A stretch of 47,358 nt of DNA, taken from NCBI GenBank assembly GCA_964405975.1, contig CAYOPW010000012.1, positions 1 through 47,358 of the forward strand, read 5' to 3'. Shown piece by piece: positions 41,933-47,358 of this stretch; the stretch's first letter is position 1, and each line of letters starts with the position of its first letter. The DNA is from Hyphomicrobium_A sp964405975. GTDB taxonomy: Bacteria > Pseudomonadota > Alphaproteobacteria > Rhizobiales > Hyphomicrobiaceae. Made by a program: the position numbers and the translations under genes. The notes under the pieces are model-generated. The model saw only the letters and a list, made by a program, of their open reading frames with translations. It did no database searches and had not been told where the DNA came from.

Positions 41933-41951
41933 GAGCCGGCCAACCCGGCTC
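41933..41951 (-). terminator. Hairpin after the first paralog
   Basis: GAGCCGG and CCGGCTC arms around five bases, 25 bases beyond the paralog stop on the minus strand. The following bases (GAAAG) are not T-rich, so it is a weak terminator candidate, perhaps acting with the 30-bp palindrome just beyond. Confidence 0.4.
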
Positions 41952-41975
41952 TTTGAGTTTGGTCTGGAACCCAGC

Positions 41976-42461
41976 TTACTCGCAGGGCACCGTGAGTGTC
42001 ATGCCGACGGCGGCAAAGAACTTTTTGCAGCCCAACTGGTCGCTGTTGTTGGCAGCGGGTGTCACTTCAGCAGTGTTCTCTGCAACTGTCTCTTCCTCTT
42101 CAAACACTGTCTCTGTGTCATTTTCCGCCGTCTCTACCATCGCCATGGAAATGGTCGAGTTCTCATTCTCCGACGTATCTACGACAGTCGGAGCTTTCTT
42201 AACCTTGGCGACCGTCGTACGCTTGGAGCTGCGCTTCTTCGCGTAGGCCTTCTTCTTCGCGCGGCGGCGCTTAGCGGCCTGGTACTTGCGCTTTCTGTAC
42301 CTGCGCTTGGCGCTATTTGCCTTGCTGGCAGCTATGACATGCGGGGCCAGGGCAAGTACGCCTAGGCCGATGCGTGCCTTGAAGCCGGCGTCCGCCGCCG
42401 AATTAAACATGGTCGTGAGAGCGATAAATGCGGTGGTGACCGCGATCAGTGCCTTTTTCAT
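41976..42461 (-). CDS. Tandem-family secreted basic/acidic protein, copy 1
   Basis: 161-residue protein with a signal peptide (MKKALIAVTTAFIALTTMF, cleavage after ADA). The mature chain starts GFKARIGLG. It then has a Lys/Arg-rich block of about 45 residues (for example KRRYRKRKYQAAKRRRAKKK), the motif ENENSTIS, an acidic Glu/Thr block of about 40 residues, and the tail LGCKKFFAAVGMTLTVPCE with two cysteines 15 apart. GAGGA precedes the ATG. Copies 2 and 3 upstream share this plan, and the last 23 bases around the stop are identical to copy 2. I know no family with this layout; function unknown. Confidence 0.75.
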   Translation of the reverse strand: MKKALIAVTTAFIALTTMFNSAADAGFKARIGLGVLALAPHVIAASKANSAKRRYRKRKYQAAKRRRAKKKAYAKKRSSKRTTVAKVKKAPTVVDTSENENSTISMAMVETAENDTETVFEEEETVAENTAEVTPAANNSDQLGCKKFFAAVGMTLTVPCE

Positions 42462-42537
42462 GTCCGTCCTCTTACTGTTCGTCGTCCCTTGAGTGATCCG
42501 CGATGAGCCACCGGTCTTGATGTCGTTGGTGTCCATC

Positions 42538-42591
42538 TGTGAGGATGATCATGCGGGGAAGGGCCTCTTGGCGCTGTTCCGGGCGGAACAG
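42538..42591 (-). promoter_or_regulatory. Conserved promoter block of copy 1
   Basis: Contains CTGTTCC-GGGC-GGAACAG at 42574-42591. On the minus strand this is followed by CGC, 16 bases, and GCATGATCATCCTCA. The same elements at the same spacing lie before copies 2 and 3, while the intervening 16 bases differ. It ends 77 bases before the ATG. Confidence 0.6.
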
Positions 42592-42653
42592 GACGAGCAG
42601 ATATTCAAATTTTTTCTGTGAAACGCCCTGGGCCTGGTCCGTTAACCCCAACA

Positions 42654-42683
42654 GCAAAAGCGGCCGGCAAATGCCGGCCGCTT
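42654..42683 (-). terminator. Intrinsic terminator of copy 2
   Basis: Arms AAGCGGCCGGCA (42658-42669) and its exact complement (42672-42683). On the minus strand the hairpin runs into TTTT, 67 bases after the stop of copy 2. Confidence 0.75.
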
Positions 42684-42749
42684 GCGGAGGAGACTTACTT
42701 TTGCGTTTCCGGATCGTCGTATCCGGCCCGGTTTTGGTTAAGTACCGGC

Positions 42750-43196
42750 TTACTCGCAGGGCACCGTGAGGGTCATGCCGACCGCCGGGAAGAACTTCTT
42801 ACAGCCGACGTTCCGGTTAGTCTCGGGCTCGTCTTTCGAAATTGCCTCGGTTTCGATGGCCTCTTCCTTGTCCAGCGACGCCGTGGAGATCGTGGAGTTC
42901 TCGTTCTCCGCATCTGTCTTGATCGGCGCCGACTTGACCGTCGCAACCTTCTTGGCAGTGGTCTTCTTCTTAGCGATGCGCTTCTTGGCAGTGCGGGCCT
43001 TGCGCTTCTTAGCTGCCTTGTACATGCGCTTCTTATGGCGCTTGGCGCTGTAAGATTTGGAGGGGCCGTGGGCGGTGAAGGCCGGGAGCGGGCCACCAAA
43101 GCCCAAGCGGACGTTGAAACCGGCTTCCGCAGCCGAGGCAAAAACCGTCGTTACGGCGAGAAAGGCAGTGGCGATGGCGAGAATTGTCCGGGTCAT
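42750..43196 (-). CDS. Tandem-family secreted basic/acidic protein, copy 2
   Basis: 148-residue member of the same family: signal peptide ending in AEA, mature start GFNVRLGFG, then a Lys/Arg/Ala block (KRHKKRMYKAAKKRKARTAKK), ENENSTIS, a short acidic block (DKEEAIETEAISKDEPE) and the tail VGCKKFFPAVGMTLTVPCE. GGAGG lies seven bases before the ATG. It has its own conserved promoter block and its own terminator, so it is probably transcribed alone. The closeness of its 3' DNA to copy 1 suggests these two duplicated last. Confidence 0.75.
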   Translation of the reverse strand: MTRTILAIATAFLAVTTVFASAAEAGFNVRLGFGGPLPAFTAHGPSKSYSAKRHKKRMYKAAKKRKARTAKKRIAKKKTTAKKVATVKSAPIKTDAENENSTISTASLDKEEAIETEAISKDEPETNRNVGCKKFFPAVGMTLTVPCE

Positions 43197-43242
43197 TGTG
43201 TCCTCCGTCGATTGATCGTTGCGTCTCAGCTTGGTGTTCGTC

Positions 43243-43294
43243 TCTGAGGCTGATCTTGCGGGGAGGGGCGCAATTGCGCTGTTCCAGCTGGAAC
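43243..43294 (-). promoter_or_regulatory. Conserved promoter block of copy 2
   Basis: GTTCC-AGCT-GGAAC at 43281-43294 is a perfect 14-base palindrome. On the minus strand AGCGC follows, then 16 bases and GCAAGATCAGCCTCA. It ends 47 bases before the ATG. Confidence 0.6.
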
Positions 43295-43340
43295 AAACCG
43301 AAAATTTTCTCAAAGAATTTCTGGGCCGCACTAAAACGGG

Positions 43341-43379
43341 AAAAAATATAGCGATCCCAGCTTGTTAGCCGGGATCGCT
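43341..43379 (-). terminator. Strong intrinsic terminator of copy 3
   Basis: Arms AGCGATCCC (43350-43358) and GGGATCGCT (43371-43379). On the minus strand the stem runs into ATATTTTTT, 35 bases after the stop of copy 3. Confidence 0.85.
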
Positions 43380-43413
43380 TGCCTGTCCAGGATATTTGGA
43401 AACGGGTGCCGGA

Positions 43414-44001
43414 TTATTCGCAGGACACCGTTACCGTCATTCCGACCTCTGGGATGAACTTCTTGCAGCCCAGGTCCCTCGCGACGGACGCGACCTTCTT
43501 GGTCTCCTCCTTCTTGGTCTCCGCCAATTCGTCCGTCTCCGACAGCGAAACGGAGGAATTTTCAGTTTCAGTGGCCTCTGCAACCTCAGCCTCTTCTGCG
43601 GCTGCAGCGTTGGCGGCGGCTAGGGCCTTCGCCTTTGCACGAGCCTTGGCCTTNNNNNNNNNNNNNNNNNNNNNNNNNNNNNNNNNNNNNNNNNNNNNNN
43701 NNNNNNNNNNNNNNNNNNNNNNNNNNNNNNNNNNNNNNNNNNNNNNNNNNNNNTTCGCCTTGGCGATTGCCCGAGCTCGGGCCTTGCGGGCGGCGAGCGC
43801 TCTGCGCTTGGCGGCAAGGCGGCGGGCTAGGTAGAACCGATTGCGGTGGAAGCGCCGGCGCTTTGAGCATCCAGCCTTGTGGAGGGTTGAAAACTGCGGT
43901 GCAGCGCCGATCTTCACGTTAAAGCCAGCTTCTGCAGGCGCGGCAAAGAAGGTCGTGATGGCAAAGAATGCGGCGGCGATGGCGATCAGTACTTTGTTCA
44001 T
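43414..44001 (-). CDS. Tandem-family secreted basic/acidic protein, copy 3 (contains assembly gap)
   Basis: Third member, 195 residues as assembled including 34 unknown ones. Signal peptide ending in AEA, then GFNVKIGAA, an Arg/Lys/Ala-rich block that continues on both sides of the gap (IAKA before it, KAKARAKAKALAAAN after it), an acidic block, TENSSVSLSETDE, and the tail LGCKKFIPEVGMTVTVSCE. It has one extra cysteine (KAGCSKRR). AGGAG lies before the ATG at 44001. The true length is uncertain because the gap falls in an Ala/Lys repeat. It is the most diverged of the three. Confidence 0.7.
   Translation of the reverse strand: MNKVLIAIAAAFFAITTFFAAPAEAGFNVKIGAAPQFSTLHKAGCSKRRRFHRNRFYLARRLAAKRRALAARKARARAIAKAXXXXXXXXXXXXXXXXXXXXXXXXXXXXXXXXXXKAKARAKAKALAAANAAAAEEAEVAEATETENSSVSLSETDELAETKKEETKKVASVARDLGCKKFIPEVGMTVTVSCE
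43654..43753. other. Assembly gap of exactly 100 N
   Basis: A run of 100 N, the usual placeholder for a gap of unknown size. Both sides encode the same Lys/Ala-rich repeat of copy 3, so a low-complexity repeat probably broke the assembly. Confidence 0.95.
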
Positions 44002-44027
44002 TGCGGGTCTCCTAGATGGCGTTCTTT

Positions 44028-44080
44028 TTCTGAGGCCGATCATGCTGCGTTGGCTCCCGCGGCGCTGTTTCCAGGGGAAC
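44028..44080 (-). promoter_or_regulatory. Conserved promoter block of copy 3
   Basis: The repeat reads CTGTTTCCAGGGGAAC (44065-44080), one arm with a substitution. On the minus strand it is followed by GCGC, 16 bases and GCATGATCGGCCTCA, at the same spacing as in copies 1 and 2. It ends 27 bases before the ATG. Confidence 0.55.
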
Positions 44081-44453
44081 GGCGTTTAAAAAATGTTGGG
44101 CGCTGTCACTGAACGTCAAGAAATTCAATAAAAACACAGGGTTGCGAATCTCGCGGACAGCGTGCGCGGATTGCGATCACCACTCAGATTTAGCTCAGAC
44201 ACACCCAGGCTAGACGTTTGTGGCGAAGCGCTGGAGGCATGCCGAAGTTCTCATAGGTCGACCGCAGGCCAGGCTTGGGTGTCGCTGACCATTTATGGCT
44301 GCCCACTGCGCCGCGGGGCTGCTACCATGCGTTTCCAGTCCGCCAAACTCACCTCACCGCAAGGGCGGGACTCAAAGAACGGTGTTTGCCAAAACCGCAC
44401 GAATTGACGTATCAGCCCAATAACAACAGCGATCCCGCGCGATTCAGCATCCC
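44081..44453. other. Intergenic region before the Rrf2 gene
   Basis: Divergent gap between copy 3 and the Rrf2 gene. The short frames here lack ribosome sites and recognisable sequence. Apart from the presumed two promoters I see nothing specific. Confidence 0.4.
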
Positions 44454-44954
44454 ATGCGACTCAACAAATCGACCAGTCACGCTGTCCGTATTCTCGTCCA
44501 CTGTGCAAAGTCCGAGGACGAGCTCGTTAAGGTAGCGGAAATCGCTCGCCGGCTCGACATCACCCAGCAAAACACCTTCAAAATTGTGCACTTGCTGAAC
44601 AAGGGTGGTTTCCTGGGCTCGGTTCGCGGGCGCAAGGGCGGGGTGCGCCTGGCCCGTCCGGCGGCCAAAATCCGCATCGGCGATATTGTTCGCTCAATCG
44701 AACTCAGTGGCAACGAAGGGAAGGCGCCGGCTCAAGACGCGGGCCTTAATGAGATCGTCGACGATGCGCTCGAGGCGTTCGTCAGCGTGCTCGATCAACA
44801 CACGTTGGCCGATATGGTGGCCGCCGGCGACCCATTAACTACCAGTGCTCCGGCTTCAGGTGGTGCCAAAAAGGCCAAGAAAGCGCGTACCCGTCCCACC
44901 GAGGCGGGCTCCAGCCGCGTGCGACGCGGCGCTCAGCAGGCCAACGCGCGTTAA
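44454..44954 (+). CDS. Rrf2-family regulator lacking the Fe-S cysteines
   Basis: 166-residue winged-helix protein: MRLNKSTSHAVRILVHCA, VAEIARRLDITQQNTFKIVHLL, and the wing LGSVRGRKGGVRLARPA are typical of Rrf2 (IscR, NsrR, RirA). The three cluster-binding cysteines normally found near residues 90-105 are missing; the only cysteine is at position 17. The C-terminus is a basic Lys/Arg/Ala tail (KKAKKARTRP onwards). It may sense something other than an Fe-S cluster. Bfd-like and bacterioferritin genes follow on the same strand, which hints at iron control but does not prove it. Confidence 0.85.
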   Translation: MRLNKSTSHAVRILVHCAKSEDELVKVAEIARRLDITQQNTFKIVHLLNKGGFLGSVRGRKGGVRLARPAAKIRIGDIVRSIELSGNEGKAPAQDAGLNEIVDDALEAFVSVLDQHTLADMVAAGDPLTTSAPASGGAKKAKKARTRPTEAGSSRVRRGAQQANAR

Positions 44955-45206
44955 TGGCAAAACGCGAATTATCTTTGTGCGGCGTTAGGTCAGGCTCAGA
45001 TGTTGCTCTGTGTCCTTGACAGCCGCCCCGATCTCTTCAAAACATGACATCAGAAGTCTATATAAGTCCCGTGTGGGCCGCGAGAGGTTGGCCCCAATTC
45101 CGGATAATTCCGCGATGAAGCGCCGGGTCAGGTTTAAGGATATGAACGCCGCAATGTTGCTGCAGACGAAGCGGCGCGCGAGGGCTAAAGCAGTGGAGTT
45201 GGTACT

Positions 45207-45545
45207 GTGATCGTTTGCTCGTGCACAATGATCTCGGATAGCGATATCGAGGATGCGCTCGTCGAAATCCTCAATCAGGCGAATGCGCCAATCCCTACCC
45301 CCGGCGTCGTCTATCGGCACCTCAGTCAGCGCATGAACTGCTGCAGCTGCGCGCCGCTGGCCGTTGAGACAATCTATAACAAAGTGAACGAGCTTGAGAC
45401 GAAGGGGCTCATCTGTCCGAACGTATGCGCTACGGCGCGCAGTAAGCTCATCGAATTCACTGGGCGTCGTGCAGGCCGCCCCGGCAAAATTGACGAGCCG
45501 GCTTCGCTACGCAGCAAACAAGGCGGTCAGCTTAAGGTCGCATGA
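45207..45545 (+). CDS. Bacterioferritin-associated ferredoxin-like protein with C-terminal extension
   Basis: 112-residue protein. The first 60 residues match Bfd [2Fe-2S] domains, with cluster ligands Cys4 and Cys6 in VCSC and Cys45 and Cys48 in NCCSC. Bfd reduces ferric iron in bacterioferritin to release it. After about residue 65 there is an extra basic, Lys/Arg/Gly-rich tail with two more cysteines (CPNVCAT). Classical Bfd is 64 residues. bfr lies 158 bases downstream. The 44955-45206 gap before it has no clear gene. Confidence 0.8.
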   Translation: MIVCSCTMISDSDIEDALVEILNQANAPIPTPGVVYRHLSQRMNCCSCAPLAVETIYNKVNELETKGLICPNVCATARSKLIEFTGRRAGRPGKIDEPASLRSKQGGQLKVA

Positions 45546-45676
45546 GCTTTCGCTCAGACATTTTTGACTGGATTCGCATCGGCTCTCCCACCACAATTGC
45601 TACAGCAGCCTCGCCGGGGCCAGCGCTGAGTATCGACGTGGCCAAACCGCCGCTCATCTCAGCTATTCCCACCTAG
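45542..45676 (+). CDS. Possible 44-residue small protein between bfd and bfr
   Basis: An ATG overlaps the bfd stop (ATGA), followed by 44 codons (MSFRSDIFDWIRIGSP to PPLISAIPT) and TAG. Four-base overlap is typical of translational coupling, and the frame fills most of the gap before bfr. The Ala/Pro/Thr/Ser-rich sequence has no recognisable domain. It may be a chance frame. Confidence 0.35.
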   Translation: MSFRSDIFDWIRIGSPTTIATAASPGPALSIDVAKPPLISAIPT

Positions 45677-45703
45677 TAATCTCGTCAGGCACGGAGGGGC
45701 GCC

Positions 45704-46201
45704 ATGAAAGGCAACAAAGAGGTCATCAAGGCCTTGAACGAAGCGCTGAAGCTTGAGCTCGGCGCTGTCAATCAATACTGGCTGCATTATCGCAGGCTTG
45801 AGGATTGGGGTTTCACCAAGCTCGCGAAAAAGGAGCGCGAAGAATCGGTTGAGGAAATGCATCACGCTGACAAGCTGATCGAGCGCATCATCTTCTTGGA
45901 GGGCTTCCCCAAGATGCAGGAGATCGCGCCCTTGATGATCGGCGAAAACCTTAAGGAGGTTCTCGAGTGTGACTTGAAAGGCGAGTACACTGCCCAAGAG
46001 CATTACACAAAGTCGCGCGATCTATGCCGCACGCATAAAGACTACGTCTCGATGCAGCTCTTCGAGGATCTACTCAAAGACGAGGAAGGGCACATCGATT
46101 TCCTTGAGACGCAACTTGATCTGCTGGAGAAAATCGGCATTCAGAACTACGGTCAGCTCCAATCGGATTCCGCCAACGACGTAGGTGGGCACTCCGACTA
46201 G
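45704..46201 (+). CDS. bfr: Bacterioferritin
   Basis: 165-residue iron-storage protein forming a 24-subunit heme-containing shell. All ferroxidase ligands sit at E. coli positions: Glu18, Glu51, His54, Glu94, Glu127 and His130; the heme-ligand methionine is Met52 (EEMHHAD). GGAGG lies six bases before the ATG. The preceding Bfd-like gene supplies electrons for iron release, and the Rrf2 regulator gene upstream may control the cluster. Confidence 0.95.
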   Translation: MKGNKEVIKALNEALKLELGAVNQYWLHYRRLEDWGFTKLAKKEREESVEEMHHADKLIERIIFLEGFPKMQEIAPLMIGENLKEVLECDLKGEYTAQEHYTKSRDLCRTHKDYVSMQLFEDLLKDEEGHIDFLETQLDLLEKIGIQNYGQLQSDSANDVGGHSD

Positions 46202-46219
46202 GCCTCAGCCACACTTGCG

Positions 46220-47358
46220 CTAGATGCCATTTCGGTCCGCCTCGAGCGTGCGGAAATGCCCGCGGCTCTGCAGCCACATCAAAAGAATGAGCGAAGGCAC
46301 GGCGGCGAGAGCAGTGGACATAAAATAGGCGGGCCAGCCGAGCGCGTCTGCAGCGTAGCCCGTACCTGAGGAAAGCAACGTGCGCCCCGTAGAGGCAAGC
46401 GCTGTTAGCAGCGCGTATTGGGTGGCTGTGTGCAGCGGGTTGCGGCAAAGTGCTGAGAGATAAGCGACAAAGATGACGGTTCCGATCGCTCCGGCAAAGT
46501 TCTCAATGACAATTGCGATCGTTAACGCCCACGGGCTCAGTGGCTGCCAGCCAAGCCATACGAACACGAGGTTGGAGAACATTTGTAAAAACGCTGCGAT
46601 CCAGAGTGCTGTTGCCAGCGGCAATGCGCGCGCGACCGCGCCGCCGGCGAACCCGCCGATCAATAACGCCCCGAGCCCCACGCCTTTGACGATCGCGGCG
46701 TAGGTGGCCTTGCTATAGCCAAGCGAGAGCACGAACGGCGCCGTCATTGTCCCTGCGAATGCGTCGCACAGCTTGAACAGCACGACGAACGCGAGAATGG
46801 CAATCGCCGCATCCCGTAGGAAAAAATTGGAGAAGGCGCCCATCGACGTCTCATAAAGGCGGCTAAGTGCGCTGGTGCCGTTTTCAGACTGTGCGTTCGC
46901 TGGCCCCGCAGGTTCGCGCGCGAGTAGCGTTGCGGCGAAACCGACAAGGACGAGCAGCGCCGCTGCTGCATAAGCGATCGGCCAAATGGCCTCCTTGCTG
47001 AGGCCCTGCGACTCCAGCCACGCGCTGAATCCAATGACGCCCGCGCCAGACGCCAGCATGCCGACCCGGTAGGCGGCAACATAGCTTGCCATGCCTGCAG
47101 CCTGCTCGTCGGTGGGCAGGCTTTGTACGCGAAAGGCGTCCACAACGATGTCTTGTGTCGCAGACGCGAAGGCGACGAAGAGCGCCGCGATTCCCACCAT
47201 CAGTGGAGCGGACAGCGGGTCGCGTGTACCAAGGAACACGATCGTCGCCATCAACAAAAGTTGAGAAGCGACAAGCCAGCCGCGCCGCCGCCCCAGACGG
47301 CGCGACAGAAACGGGACATTCCACGCGTCCACCACGGGTGCCCAAATAAATTTCAGCG
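46220..47358 (-). CDS. ampG: AmpG-like muropeptide permease (MFS), N-terminus outside the window
   Basis: The frame runs off the right edge. The first visible residues, LKFIWAPVVDAWNVPFLSRR, correspond to the TM1-TM2 region of AmpG, so only about 30-60 residues are missing. The remaining 379 residues show about ten membrane helices, the MFS loop RRLGRRRGWLV, and ATQDIVVDAFRV, a hallmark of AmpG. It imports GlcNAc-anhydroMurNAc peptides for cell-wall recycling. It converges with bfr after an 18-base gap. Confidence 0.87.
   Translation of the reverse strand, partial: LKFIWAPVVDAWNVPFLSRRLGRRRGWLVASQLLLMATIVFLGTRDPLSAPLMVGIAALFVAFASATQDIVVDAFRVQSLPTDEQAAGMASYVAAYRVGMLASGAGVIGFSAWLESQGLSKEAIWPIAYAAAALLVLVGFAATLLAREPAGPANAQSENGTSALSRLYETSMGAFSNFFLRDAAIAILAFVVLFKLCDAFAGTMTAPFVLSLGYSKATYAAIVKGVGLGALLIGGFAGGAVARALPLATALWIAAFLQMFSNLVFVWLGWQPLSPWALTIAIVIENFAGAIGTVIFVAYLSALCRNPLHTATQYALLTALASTGRTLLSSGTGYAADALGWPAYFMSTALAAVPSLILLMWLQSRGHFRTLEADRNGI

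Noticed and set aside
42538..44080. EcfG general-stress promoters (GGAAC -35) before the three paralogs
   Set aside because: GGAAC is present, but at 16-17 bases downstream there is no CGTT-type -10 in any of the three, and the GGAAC is part of an inverted repeat.
45010..45210. 66-residue frame ending at the Bfd-like start
   Set aside because: No ribosome site, no domain, basic random-looking composition. A short translated leader cannot be excluded but is not supported.

Overview
The window looks like a chromosomal stretch from an alphaproteobacterium of the order Hyphomicrobiales, possibly Hyphomicrobium or a close relative. This is inferred from protein style and gene order (rplY-pth-ychF with prs nearby; lgt-methyltransferase-pgeF opposite ubiK; short HisG with HisZ; AqpS in an ars operon) and from a G+C content that looks near 60 percent. 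I could not run a search, so the genus is a guess. The DNA comes from an assembly with at least one scaffold gap (100 N at 43654-43753). I saw no rRNA, tRNA, CRISPR array, insertion sequence or phage gene.

Layout. 1-2.6 kb: methylthioadenosine salvage genes (mtnA and a class II aldolase), matching the MtnA-Ald2 half of the DHAP shunt. 2.7-9.5 kb: housekeeping genes (ychF, pth, rplY, prs), a Zur-like Fur regulator and a lipoprotein with an internal duplication. 9.7-14.6 kb: lgt-midA-pgeF, ubiK, a YbjN protein and proC. 14.8-17.3 kb: an arsenic operon arsR-arsC-aqpS without a pump gene, then a TetR regulator. 17.3-21.3 kb: MarR-response regulator-histidine kinase, divergent from ilvE. 21.4-31.2 kb: a mixed region with a Cys-rich secreted protein, a PYROXD2-like oxidoreductase, arfB, a FemAB-like acyltransferase, DUF2147, an SMR transporter with an odd start, a cNMP-patatin lipase, a cold-shock-like protein, a frameshifted SRPBCC gene and an asparaginase. 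31.2-41.8 kb: pcp, meaB, a membrane-anchored DUF900 hydrolase, a small CVAGC-repeat protein, a papain-fold YiiX-like protein, hisZG and a DevBCA-type ABC exporter. 42-44 kb: three tandem paralogous secreted proteins. 44.4-47.4 kb: an Rrf2 regulator, Bfd-like ferredoxin, bacterioferritin and a truncated ampG.

The best candidate for something undescribed is the 42-44 kb cluster. Three exported proteins each have a signal peptide, a very basic block, an acidic block and a near-identical C-terminal tail with two cysteines. Two have clear individual terminators, and all three share a promoter block containing the inverted repeat CTGTTCC-N4-GGAACAG or a close variant. The same repeat occurs once more, in front of the DUF2147 gene about 17 kb away.

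Other points of interest are strong RNA hairpins in the leaders of rplY, hisZ and the CVAGC protein, an arsR that may be leaderless under an operator overlapping its start codon, and an SMR gene whose only sensible start codon is ATT.
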